Source: Dromaius novaehollandiae (taxonomy: Eukaryota > Chordata > Aves > Casuariiformes > Dromaiidae). Taken from it: a DNA stretch of 64,000 bases. Shown piece by piece: positions 52,348 through 63,668 of the stretch. The notes beneath the pieces are model-generated. The model did not search any database, had not been told where the DNA came from, and saw only the letters and a program-made list of their open reading frames with translations. The stretch covers positions 19,460,469-19,524,468 of the forward strand of contig NC_088112.1 of the NCBI RefSeq assembly GCF_036370855.1, written 5' to 3'. Numbering within the stretch: position 1 is the stretch's first letter; the number at the start of each line of letters is the position of its first letter. The position numbers and the translations under genes are program-made.

Positions 52348-52369
52348 TTTTTTTTTTTTTTTTTTTTTT
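52348..52369 (+). repeat. Poly(T) run of 22
   Basis: This is a T22 homopolymer. On the minus strand it would be a poly(A) tail, but no retroposed gene or SINE is recognisable beside it. Confidence 0.9.
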
Positions 52370-55300
52370 AGTAGGCTTTGGCAATTTTGAGCTCACTTTA
52401 ATCCCGGAAGAAATGTCTTTTGTCTTTATCCCTCCGCATTTTTGCCTCATTACTGCCTGTTCCATTGTGCTGCATAAAGATACTTCTCCATTTCCATTAC
52501 CTCCATAATTGCACCATTTACATTTTTCCTTGGGGTTTACTTCAGCTTCCTCTCTAAGTCTAGAAGACTTATCACTTTTGCAAATACATTCAGAAAAAAC
52601 AAACCAGCCCAGAACTCCCTAGAACAACGCGGCTGCCAATCTCACCCCAGGTGTTTCCAGGAACCGAGAAGGATGAGGGCATTTAGGAAAAGCAGCACCA
52701 AACACCCCTCCTTGCACCAGTAATTCCCAGCCAAGCGCCACTCCTCCCCAGCCAGAACAGGTTTGCCAGGCGCTCCACCTCAGACTCAACCTCTAACTGA
52801 TCGGGGCACACAGGGACTAGGTCTGCTGAGCACCAGGAGGGTATATCGGGATTGCTTTCTTGCAGAAAGGCATTGCACTTAAGCACAACGTGCCTGCAGT
52901 TAAGGCTAGGCCTGGCGTCCCGAGTTTAAGCGCAGCATCCACAAGAAAGTGCTGCTGGAGCAACAGGGCAAACAGGGAAAGAAGTCTGATGTCGCCCGAC
53001 ATGTAAAACCCAACAGTTCAACTATATCAAGCAGCTTACTGCACAACGAGGTCCAGAAATAGTTATCTAGAAAGCCAAAAATGGCAAATACAACCAGTCT
53101 TTTCATATTTTTTTTCCCCCTTGGGCTTATCATGCCTCAGAAATACTCTTCTAGGACCAGGAAAAAAAGATGCAGTGACAGAGGACGAAAACGACATGGC
53201 ACACAAAGTGAACACCACAAAACCAGCAGCACCTCTGATCCGAGCAGCAGCATCCGACCTCAGGTGCCTACTTCAGTCCACAGGGCAAGCGGGAGGGGGT
53301 CAGAGCCCCGGCCCTCAAGCCCTTGCTGGTCCCACCAGGACAGGGGGCTGGGCCAGGCACTGCGACGCCAGGCAGGACAAGGCCACACATGCCAAGGCAG
53401 CCAACTGATTGGTTCCACATTTCTTTTTATCATAAAAGTTAACAAGGCAAGTCAGCTCGCAGCCAGCTCTGAAAGTTGGAGTTGAAACAGGAACGGAAAG
53501 ATGCTGCTTTCCAGCAGAAAGCCAATCCCTCTCTTCTCCCAGAGTTTGAGCTTCAGGCCAGCTGTGTCCTGATAATCCCAATAGCTGACTGAACATCAGT
53601 CCCTCTGTCTTAAGGCTAATTGCAAGGTGTTGTAACCCACACGAAAGGCCTAGACAGGCACCTAGGTCTGCAGTGACTCACCCCTCACAACCATAATGTG
53701 GAACTGCTAATACTTCTCTCCAGCCACCTTCAACCCTACCTTTTTGGATACCAAGCTTTCTGTAACAAGGACCCCATTCTACACACGGCAACAAGAACGT
53801 CAACGTGGCTGAAGCTTACAGTGCAAAGTGATCAAGGAAATCAAAAGGAAACAAAAAAAATGGTTGTAAAAAAAAGCAATTTTCCATATTGTGAAAAAAA
53901 AGGAGGGATTTTCTCCACTTACGTGAAGCCAGGTAGCAGGATTTCCCACCTGAGCCTCTGCACCGGGCTGACCAAGCCAACCCTGCCTCCTGCCAGGGCT
54001 CCTCCGAGCTGGCTCTCCCCAGCAGCGGTGGAGGTTGACACCTTGTGGCTACTCATATTATTTACAAGTCAGAGAAACAGCTTTTTACTCTGTCTGGTAA
54101 CAGCTGTGGTTGTAGTTGCTTCTGTTCTCAGATTAAGAGCTAAATTCCCAACACCTGGCATGTAATGCGTGCGGCTGAGGGCACATGCCGGGGTCACCAG
54201 CAGGTTAATGAAGACAAATAACACCAAATACTGAAAACTATATATAAAAAAAAGTCATACCCTATTTATTCCTGGAGAAAGCCCCCTTTTGGGATAGGAA
54301 CCATCTGTATATACATAGAGCCCACAACACACACACTCAAAAGGAGCTCATGCGAATGATGTCTCACCGTGATTCTGCTCTCTCATCCTGGACCTCCAAC
54401 CCTACTGGGCAAACTGAGAAGGGGATCAGAAAGCTTCTGAAATCGGAGCTGTTTTGCCAAAGTTTAGCTGCACTGACTCCTGAGAAAGTCTAATTTTCAC
54501 TAGATTAAAGCTAATCAGGATCAAGACCTGCAGCACATTAAACCTGTTAAGGAAAAATTCAATACTTCAGGCTTTTGTCCAAGAGTGTTAAAAAACAAGA
54601 ATTCTATACTCTAGGAGGAATATAGTCATTTGACAACTGCACTTGTTTTACTATTTTTCTATGAGCAGAGGATTTATTGCATATTTAATATGTACTTAAA
54701 CTGAAAAAGAAAGAAGCATCCGTGCAGCAAAGGCCCACCAGAAACACATCAGCCAAACCTGCCTCCCATCATTAGCCACGTACCTGCTCCAGCTCATCCA
54801 CGCGAAAGCACACAGAGCCCCAAGGAAAGCAAACCTGCCTACAGCTGCATTTGCCTTGCCCCAGCCATGTCGTGCCAGTGTCCTCCCGATCTCCTGACTG
54901 CTACGAGTAATCCTTTGTATTTATCTAGCATTTTTACACCTTCAAACCACTCTGTAAAATACATATCACTAGACTTAAAACAACTCCAGTAGAAAAATGG
55001 TCAGTAATTACAAGGCCTAATGGATAGCTTAAACCACTCTTACTTTTGACACCCAGGTGTGGGTCCGGCTTGCCTCGTTCCCCATCCTCCACACCAGCTC
55101 CAGGCATGAAATACAACCTGCAACATCTCTTTGCAGGGCTGTACTGCTCCCTTCTGCTTTGCCGGCATCCTGGCAGCTTTCAAAGGCTGTGTCACTTGTA
55201 GCTTAACACATGCATTTATTTTGCTTTTTGTACCCAAGGGCATTGCCATAAACAGATAGCAAAGGAGGCAATACTCAGCTGCAAGTGTGATGGGGAGCAG

Positions 55301-57698
55301 CGGTCTGAGTCCCCTCGCCACAGCTGCTTGCGCTAACAGTGGGGTGATTTGGGCTAGAATCAGACGGTTAAACTTATTTTCAGTATCTGAAGAATGCAAA
55401 CATCAAGGGATATATTGCACATATAATACTAAGGTATAATAAACTGCAAAGTAGACCAATTAAACGTATAGGCACAGGCTCACTTACATTGGTGCAAAGT
55501 ACTCTTAAATTCCAGAAAGCAGAGCAGATGGACAAGTTATTTACTGTTTGCTTTTGACGAGATCTAATCAAGTTTGTTTGAAAAGCAGTATATCTTTCAG
55601 AAACTGAGTTGGAGCAGGAAAAAAAAGGGAGGGTAATCAAAGAGTTTGCATACCATCTCACTGCATTATAACTGAAACACATTAATTCAGAAACAGCTAA
55701 AGAAAAAGTCAAAATGAAACATCTAATTATATTCTGCTTAAGCCAAACTAAATCTCTTCCTCCTTCCATGCCGCCCAGACCCCAGTTTTACTGTTCGGCC
55801 CCTGAACTGCCAAATCCCATTTCCCACCCGGTGCTCCGCTCGTGCTGCTCATCGACATCCTTTGGGCCTCCCACCGCACCAAAACCCACCGCGGCTCCGG
55901 CCACCACATTTAAAACGCAAACAAACAACACTCAGCCAAGAAAAGCTCTTTTTGCTTCTTTTAGAGGCAACCATTTCCCTCACACACACCTCTTTATAAC
56001 CATGTAGCCCCACAGCATAATACGCATGTTAAAATCAGTATTTCCCCCGTGCCAAAGGAGCTTTCCAGGGCACACGCACTGCAAGCCATCGGCTTACCTG
56101 CCTAGCCTGACCTCCCAGGCATCACGCGCAGAAGCCAGTATTCCCAGAAAAGCTCTTCCAAGCAACTCATTCCTCACCCTGAAGTCTTCACACTTGTGCT
56201 CCAGGTCACATAACAGCTTCACTAAAATAACAATGATAATAAAAAAAAAGATTTGTTTTTATTGATGCAGTAAAAGTTATAAAATGACAGCAAAAGCCCA
56301 AAGGAAAGCACAACCTTTGCTTTTCCCCATGCACCATACTCACGGGTGCTTTGGCACCAGGCCTTGGGGTATCACCATCACCCCTCACACCACATGGGAC
56401 CCACTGCCAGCTCCCCTGCTGCACCCAGGTGCTGCAGCACCGCCGGCTTTCACGGCTCTTGCTGAGTGAAGACACCTGCTCTGGGGCCACAGCTGGGCCC
56501 CTCCATCCTCCCCTGCATCCTCCCTCGCTGCAGACGGAGGCCTGGTCCTGCCACCGAGCTGGGGCAAGAGCGGGGCTCGTCATTTGGAGCAAAAAGCGTG
56601 CCTTTTAGCCCTGCATGTCAGTACTGTGGGTTCTGCACTCTCACCTGCTTTATTTTTAATGCAGGTCATGGCAAATTCCTCCTCACTGACATAAAAGAGC
56701 CTCCTTTGGGGCAAAGGCAGAAGGCATCTGGACGGTTTTATAAGATGTCCCTTTGCAGAGCAGCAAAATGGAAGTTACAAGCAAACATCACCGACTGGGA
56801 AAAAAAGCCTACAGACGCGTTTGAAAACTACTCTCTGCTCAAAAATATTTGAAATATCTCATTTTCCTTTTAGGCATGGGCATTTGAATTGGCAGGGCAA
56901 AACAGTAACGCACTCGTGATACGAATCTGTGCAGTCTCCGTCCAGGCACCGCGGGCATGCGGGCTGCCGGCCCCCCTCCCGTTTTGGTTAATCATGCACC
57001 TTGGCCTTAGCCATGGGCAAAGGTAGGCATTGCATTAACATATAGAAATATTAACATATACAAATAGACGCCTGGGGGGATGTGGCTGCAGGGGCTCGCG
57101 GGAAGGGTGCAGGCCAGGTCGCCTGCAAAAGGGTTGGGACGGGCTCTGCTCGGGGTCCGGCTGCTGCGCGGCACGTCGTGGCGTAGCGGGGGGGGGGGCA
57201 CACGCGTGTGCACACATGCACATGAGTGGGTGCAAGAGCCGAGCTGCCGGCTCTGCTCACCCCCCTCCCCTGCCCGGCTCCAAAGCCCGGGGAAGGGAAG
57301 AGGCAAATCTCTCGCGGGTGCAATACTTGTACGTACAATGCCAGGGGAAGGGATTATACCAGGGATTAACATTTTAAACTCCCTTACCAGACTTTCTGAC
57401 TCAAAGATCCTCAGGCCGGTAATCGTATTACTGTCTTTGAGATTACTGCGTTACTAGATTCAAATGAGAATTTAAGGTTAAGTTGTGGGGAGCAGCCTGG
57501 AGCCCCCGGACACCCTGCGCTGGGGCAGCAACCGCTTAGGTTTGGGTTTTTCTACTTTTCCTTCGACATCCTCTTAGTTTCCCCCTCCGCAGCCGAGGAA
57601 GACTCTGCCAGCGCTTTGCTTGTCCCCTGCCTCCTCCTAATTCCCGGTAATTTATCCCGTATTAAAACTCCTTTAAGGAAGAATGGCCACGGACCAAA

Positions 57699-57714
57699 CA
57701 CCTGCTATGCAAAT
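57699..57714 (+). promoter_or_regulatory. E-box next to POU octamer
   Basis: CACCTG (57699-57704) is followed two bases later by the perfect octamer ATGCAAAT (57707-57714). POU plus bHLH site pairs are common in neural enhancers. The block lies 5.5 kb upstream of the NEUROG1 TATA box. Function is inferred. Confidence 0.3.
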
Positions 57715-60700
57715 GGGAGCAAATCCCGCTGCCCCCGCGGCGGGGCCAGGGCTGCCGGGGCTCCCGGCGCATCCTCCCGCCGCCCGCGTGCTGCCATCCC
57801 GGCTCGGCTCCGATCCTGAGGTCACCTTGATTGCATCGAAAAAATAAAACCCTCCTCAGCAGGATTATGTATAGGAAAGGTCTTTTAAAAGAAATGTTCT
57901 GCGGGTACCTAAGCTCCCTGCTTTTGGCACTGGGGGGAGGATTTCAGCCGCACCGCGGCGGATGCATTTCCTTCCTTTCTTTTAGGATAAGTGTTCAAGC
58001 TTCGACTAACAAAATATGGATCAACAAAAGAGGGGAAAAGGTGGATGGGGGGAGGAAAGGGAAGAAAAACCTCTCTCTCAGTTAGGCGGAGGGAGAGGGA
58101 CTCGCTCCTCCGAGGTGCCATCCTGATCTCGCTTCTCCCGCTCACCGCGGCGGGCGGGAGGCCGAGGAAAGGGCAGGCAGGGAGTGCGCGGCACCGGGCA
58201 GCGTTGGGCCCTTTGCCTTTGGGGACCACCAATAACCCGGATTAGGGTTGGTGAAACCTCGGGAAAAGCGACGCTTTCTCCGGGAGCTCTCCCACAGTGG
58301 GGAGAGCCCCGAGGATGCCAGCAAACCTTCCCCGCCACCGCCACTTTATTCCAGCATCCCTTCACCACGAGCCGCTATTTCCCAGCGCCGGGCGCTCGCC
58401 TGACGTTGCGGCTATTATCCGGGAGATAGATTGTTTGCACTGAAGATGCTTTGTTTGGGCTCCTCATGAAAGAAACAAGTCAAACGCCGCCACCGCCACA
58501 CACAAAAATGATTCCTCCCAGCCGTAAAACCAGTGGGACAAGGAAGTGGTTGCAGGAGTCAAACATAATTGATGCTCCGAAAGATGTTATAAATAATCAG
58601 TGCGAGCCCTCTCTCCCATGTGCCTCGAAACCGCAGAAAGTGGCGCTTTTTTTTCTTTTTTTTTCTTTATCTACCCTTGAATTCAGCAGCATAATACACC
58701 GTGAGCACCAATAATTGATGTACGTTATAATTCTTCATTACCCTATCGGTAGTCTGGGAAAATTGGAAGAAAAGAAAATGCCAGAAAGTTATGGTAAAAC
58801 TTAAGATGCGACAGAAGTAGCTTTCTTTGCTCACGCTGTGCGTGTTTGAATAAGAAGAATGTCCCGGCACTGTAACAAGCTAAAAGAATGAGGAAGACAA
58901 AGGATTTCCCGAAAAAGGTTTAGATGGAAGACAAGGCAAGTGAAACTGAAAGGAAGGCAAAAAAACCATTTACAATGGAACAATGCATGTACTAATCGCT
59001 TTGATATATTATACAAACCCAAAGACCCAAAACATTGTGTAATTATTTATAAATGACTTCTCCACTCCTGTGTATAATACCGCAGAAAGAATAAAACTGC
59101 AGGCTACTCTCTAAACTATTTCTAAATAGACCTAGCTCAAAAGGAAGCAGAAGTGTTTGAAAAAAAATAATTAATGGTTGATTTTATGGTTGTCTCATTA
59201 AAACATTTTAATTACAACAAACAAAATACATTTGTGCTTGCCGGGAACAATCCTTTACCTACTCGTCCCCCTCCCCTCCAAAAAGAAAAAGTGGCATCCC
59301 ATGCCCCGAAAACCCCAAAAATAAAGCGTTTGCCCTGTTTCTGCATAGCCGGCAGGTAGGGCTGAGATGAGGGAAAATCCTTTAAAAACCTGCTTCCGAG
59401 GCGGTTCCCCATTTAGCAAAACCACCTCCGCGCTCCGGAAGGGGTTAAAGATGCCTCTTTCAGGGCGAGAGCGCTTTAAAATATTGAACTTCCAGGGCCG
59501 TCCATTAGTCACCGGCAAGTGCCTGAACCCCTGAACCCGTTCGTCGCCCCGGGCTGCGAGCTGTAAGCTGACTCCGGCGGGGCGACGCGGCCCCCGGGGA
59601 AAGGCACCGTATGGCCAGCCGCAGCTCTGCAGCCCAGCGCCGCGGTGCTTTTCCCCCCTGCACATCTGCATCCGCAGCGCCGAGGTCCCGGCGGCCACGC
59701 GGGCAAGCGAGGTGCAGAGACCTGATCCTCACCTTCCTCCTGCCAGGAAGATGGTCTTCAACGGGCTCAGGTGGAGCTTTCCACTCCCAGGGCGATGGTT
59801 TAGGAGGACAGCCAGGTCCCTGCTCCAGAGCCAGTACCAAGCATCTTCCGCGGACAGCTCAGCCCTCTTGCTCTGGCCACGTTTTCCAACAGTGAGTGAG
59901 GAAAAAAATAGTATTGCCTGCTTCATACTTCGCTCTGATACACTTCTCCACAGTAGTTTAAGCCCTCACCTACTAGTGTAACAAAACACAGAGTTTGGTG
60001 AATCGTTGTATTAATGTGTATCCTAAACCTGCAAGAAAGGACCTCTAACTTCTCCAAGGCATCTTCCAACCACAGGAGCAGTTTTGGTTTGAACTAGTCG
60101 TTGCAACACTCGGGGAGAAGAGTGACACTAATACGGTCACTAAAATTGTGGCCATTTTTGAAAGGTAAGGTTGATTTTTAAAACGCAGACTTGTCTAGCT
60201 TCAGGAGGTACAATAAATACTTACCAGTGAATGGTGATTTCTTGTAGACTGGCCTTTTTATCGCTGGCAAGGGTGTATTCAGCGACCAGGGCCGAACGTG
60301 GACACCCTGGGCACCTTGTGCTGTGCCTTACTGGGACCTGGGCACCTGCCGGACCAGGTGCCTCTGGTCGCCTCTGCCTCTCCTCCAAGCGCTTCCACCT
60401 TCGGCTGTTAACTCAAAGTCTTTCCAGAGTCCACCCACGAAGCTATCACCTGCCACCTCAACCAACGCCAGGGGAAAGGAGGGAGGCTCTTGCCGGAGGC
60501 CCTACTCCACCAAGGGATACAGCTGCCGCAGGATTAGGGCCACCAAGGGTTTGCTTGGGTTTTGGCCGAACCGAGCTTGTCATGCCGCACGTGGCGGTGC
60601 AAAGCTCAGCCCACGGACCCGCCGGGGAGCAGGACGCCGGCAGAGCGGGCCCAGCGCTGCTGGGCGAGCAAGGACGGGCCCCTCCAGCTGTGCTTTTCTG

Positions 60701-62007
60701 GTTCCTACAGCCAAAAATGTCATTAGAGTCTTCTCATTGCTCTGAAGTGCAGCAAGGTGTCTCAAGGCAAACGGCCAAAGGATTTCTAGGCAATAGGCTC
60801 TCCCAGAGAGCACAGCATGAAACTTAAACCATCTACAACCTGAGACTAGCTGCACTTAGTCAAGGCAGAGAAGCTAATATCAAAGGCTACAAATCAATCA
60901 AGACCCCAGGAACACACTCTGCATCCCACAAAATCAAAGGTCCTGTTTCGATTTCGGACTTCCCAGGAACCTCCGTGGACCTTTTGCAGCTGACTCCCCT
61001 GGGCGCAGGCCCAGAAGGTGTAAGAGCTATTATCTCCACTGGCCGAATAATTTAACTGCAAAATTAGTAGACTGCCTGCGATAGAACTGGCTGAATTATT
61101 CATCGGGAATAAATTATCCAAGATATGTAGCACTTCTTTCTGTTTGTGAGGGCTTCCTGAAACAATTCTGGTTCTGTGGCTGCATTCGTTATTCATAAGT
61201 ATTCAGTGAATAGATTATGCAAACAAATTTCAGCCTATGGGTTGTTTGTGAAACGTTCGCTTCAGCCCTCGCTATTCATGGCTGTGACTGATCACAGAGA
61301 CACATGGTGCTCTCTCCCCTCCTCGATTGGAGCACAAACTTTTAAAACAAGAGAATAACAAATGACAAACTGCAAATGATGGATAAGGACTAATGAATAA
61401 TGCGCTTTCACTGCAAACTTTCAGACAAGCGATCAGTTGTGCCAGTCGGGGAAACTCTGGGGAATCATAAACATTTTAATGAATAAACTATTGACTACTT
61501 GAAGACACCTAAACAAAAGACAATAAAAGTGTTGTTGACAACACCAGAGTTTATATTATTGGATACAAAGTGCACCTTAACAAAAGCGTTAGCGTATTTT
61601 TTGCCATATGCTTCCATCGGCTTTAATTCTCAGTTTCTTCTGACTTTCTTCTGGTTTATGCTGGAAACGCCGCTAAAGATATCTGCCTAACCGAGGCCTC
61701 TAATCGCGCAGCCACTTAAAGACATGAGTAACTCAGTGAAGTGGAACCACTTAGCTACATAAAGTCATTTATGCATGCGCGGGCCCTAAAACCATCACCC
61801 TGATGGTAGGTGCCGTGATTGAGAGGGCTGAGTGTCCCCTGCAGAACTGCAAGGCCGAGTCTCCGTGTTTCGTACGGCTATACCACACATTTAAGGTCTA
61901 AATATATAAAGATGTCAGAAGTATAAGCAAGTATAAAGCCCAGCTCATCTACTCAAAGACTATCTCTGCTTTGAGACTAGTTAATATTCATCACCCAAGG
62001 CTTTTTT

Positions 62008-62031
62008 GATTGCTCACTTTTGTGAGCAATC
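62008..62031 (+). other. Perfect hairpin followed by T-run
   Basis: The arms GATTGCTCAC (62008-62017) and GTGAGCAATC (62022-62031) flank a TTTT loop, and TTTTT follows directly. In RNA from the + strand this is a 10-bp stem followed by U5. No RNA polymerase III promoter boxes or microRNA-length precursor are evident. Its role is unknown. Confidence 0.7.
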
Positions 62032-62813
62032 TTTTTAGCACAAAGAAGATTGTGGCAGTTTGCTCGTGTCATGGATCATCTCGAAGCAAGAAGGGTGAAA
62101 AAGCAGGGAGAAAAACTGATCAGCAAACGCTTTTCTCAGGTTCAAGCTAAAGAATGGTTGCTACGAACTTAAAATGCTGAGATAAAGGCAATAACTTCAG
62201 GCTGTCAATTCTGCCTGCTTATCAAAGGCATAGGAGAAAATCAGGGTAGGGGGAGCAAATTGACATCTAACGTAAGGACAAACTATGGAAATAAATATGA
62301 TTTTAGATCTGTAAGTCTAAAAATGACTATTGATGGATGAGGAAACCAAAGATTTTTGAGGAGTCTCAGGACCTGAGTGCTAACCATGGTGCTTCATTAC
62401 AACAGTGAAACGCAGGAGGATGTAAAAAGTCCGATGTCAGAATTAAAAACTTTTTAGCCTTACGTAAAACCATGGCTTCTCAAAGTTGTTTTAGATAGTG
62501 ATACCTAGGGGCTTAGCAGGAATTAGGAGGAGTTACAAGGGCTTTACAGTAAAAATAACGATATTCTTTTTTCATTTTTAACCCAGAAAGAAAGAAATGC
62601 ATATATGCACTCATATGCGTGGAAGTTTATAAGCCAAACGCAGTTTGGAGCTTTTAACTTCCTGAGCACCTGCAGCCGAAAACGGAGCACGCAAAAACGA
62701 CGGTGCGTGGATGAATTCAGGTCCGAGGTGCAAGAGAGAAAAACTAAATGCTTTGAATTGCTGTTATTATTTCGGGGCGTCTTCACCGGAGCGGGGCACG
62801 GAGAAAAGAACAG

Positions 62814-62917
62814 GAAAAGAGAGAAAAAGAGAGAAAGAGAGAGAAAAAGAGAGAAAAAGAGAGAAAAAGAGAGAAACAGAGAGAAAAAGAGAGAAACAGA
62901 GAGAAACAGAGAGAAAC
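62814..62917 (+). repeat. Ten-base-period GAGAGAAAAA array
   Basis: About ten tandem units of ten bases, GAGAGAAAAA with some units reading AAACA or AAAGA, give an almost pure purine strand. The A-tracts recur every 10 bp, close to the helical repeat, which is the known geometry for intrinsically bent DNA. It ends about 270 bp upstream of the NEUROG1 TATA box. It also appears as a charged KREKKRE-type open frame, which is not a gene. Confidence 0.9.
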
Positions 62918-63230
62918 CCCCGGCGACCGCTGCGCCGGGGGCGGCTGGAAAAGCCGCGCGAGGGGACGCGCCGGCCCCGCGGAGCAGCGCGGCGGGCCGG
63001 GGGGTCCGCGGAGGGGGGCGGCGGGCCGGGGGGGGGGGGAGCCCGCGGGAGCCGCGGCGCTTTGTGGCCGCCGGCGCGGCAGATGCGCGGTAATTGCGGG
63101 CACGCTCCGGAGGGCGCGGCGCACGGGGCCGACCTGCCGCCTCGGCGCGGCCCCGCGGGGCCGGCCACGGGGCCATTGTGCGCCCGCCGCTATAAGTAAG
63201 GGCTGCGCGGCCGTCGTGTGCCAAACGCGC
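62918..63230 (+). promoter_or_regulatory. NEUROG1 promoter (CpG island)
   Basis: An extreme CpG-rich island begins where the GA repeat ends and continues through the coding exon. A TATA box, TATAAGTA, lies at 63191-63198, so initiation should fall near 63220. CCATTGT at 63173-63179 is the complement of ACAATGG, a good SOX-type site. SOX2 is a known regulator of Neurog1 in other vertebrates. Use of this particular site is inferred. Confidence 0.7.
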
Positions 63231-63492
63231 CGCTCACACGAGCGCGGAGCGGCCCCGAGCACTTCAAAGACAAGGGCGGTCGCGTGTCCCCCGCCCCCGC
63301 CTCCCCCGGCTCCGCGTCGCTTTTTTTTTTTTTTTTTTTTTGGCTTTTTTTTTTTTTTTTCCTGCGCCGAAGGCTGCCCTGCCTTCCCCTGCACCGGGCA
63401 GCCGCCTGCCGCCTTTTTTATTATTTCTTTTTTTTTTTTCCGTTTTTCCTTGTCGTTATTGCTTAACCGCATCCCCGGGACTGACTTTGCAT
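63221..63492 (+). other. Predicted NEUROG1 5' UTR exon
   Basis: This predicted untranslated first exon runs from the TATA-set start (approximate) to the donor CAT|GTGAGT at 63492/63493. Oddly it contains T21 (63321-63341), GGC, T16 (63345-63360) and a further T-rich stretch at 63414-63440, so the leader would be oligo-U-rich. A start downstream of the T-runs would avoid this. The exon call rests on the TATA box, the strong donor and the strong acceptor before the ATG. Confidence 0.5.
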
Positions 63493-63667
63493 GTGAGTAC
63501 GGGGGGGCGCCGGCACCCGGCGCAGCGCAGGCTGCGCGCCCTGCCCGCCGCTCCCACGCCCCCGCTGCGCCTCGCACTGAGTGATCCCCCCCCCCCCCCA
63601 CGCCGCGCATCCCACCCGCGTCCCTGCGCGGGCGCGCACTGACGGCCGCGCTCTTCTCTCCCCGCAG
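63493..63667 (+). other. Predicted NEUROG1 5' UTR intron
   Basis: This is a 175-bp GC-rich intron, GTGAGT to CTCTTCTCTCCCCGCAG, with strong consensus at both ends. The mammalian NEUROG1 gene is usually described as a single exon, while NEUROG2 and NEUROG3 have a 5' UTR intron, so this would be a notable structure. The AG lies two bases before the ATG. Confidence 0.55.
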
Positions 63668-63668
63668 G

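Larger units (their letters stand above)
45681..57600. other. Intergenic between CXCL14 and NEUROG1, proximal part
   Basis: No gene is recognised. Frames up to about 165 codons lack domains. The region holds the TA/TG microsatellite at 47831-47906, an A17 run at 51985-52001 and a T22 run at 52348-52369. AATAAA words at 45958 and 46001 and an isolated TATATAAAAGG at 45988-45998 have no associated gene. I recognise no CR1 or other transposon. Confidence 0.55.
57601..62800. other. Upstream flank of NEUROG1, candidate regulatory DNA
   Basis: No gene is recognised; the 198-codon frame at 60231-60827 has no domain. GC/CpG-rich patches lie at about 57720-58420 and 59560-59720. AT-rich unique-looking blocks lie at 58440-58760 and 60990-61480. 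The latter holds repeated ATTCAT and ATTATGCAAA words. Candidate sites include CACCTG at 57699-57704 beside the octamer ATGCAAAT at 57707-57714. Mammalian NEUROG1 is known to be driven by enhancers in its flanks. Which of these blocks is an orthologous enhancer needs alignment. Confidence 0.45.

Noticed and set aside
62605-63093. Lys/Arg/Glu-rich frames over the GA repeat
   Set aside because: They are translations of the GAGAGAAAAA array and the adjoining CpG island, not a gene.
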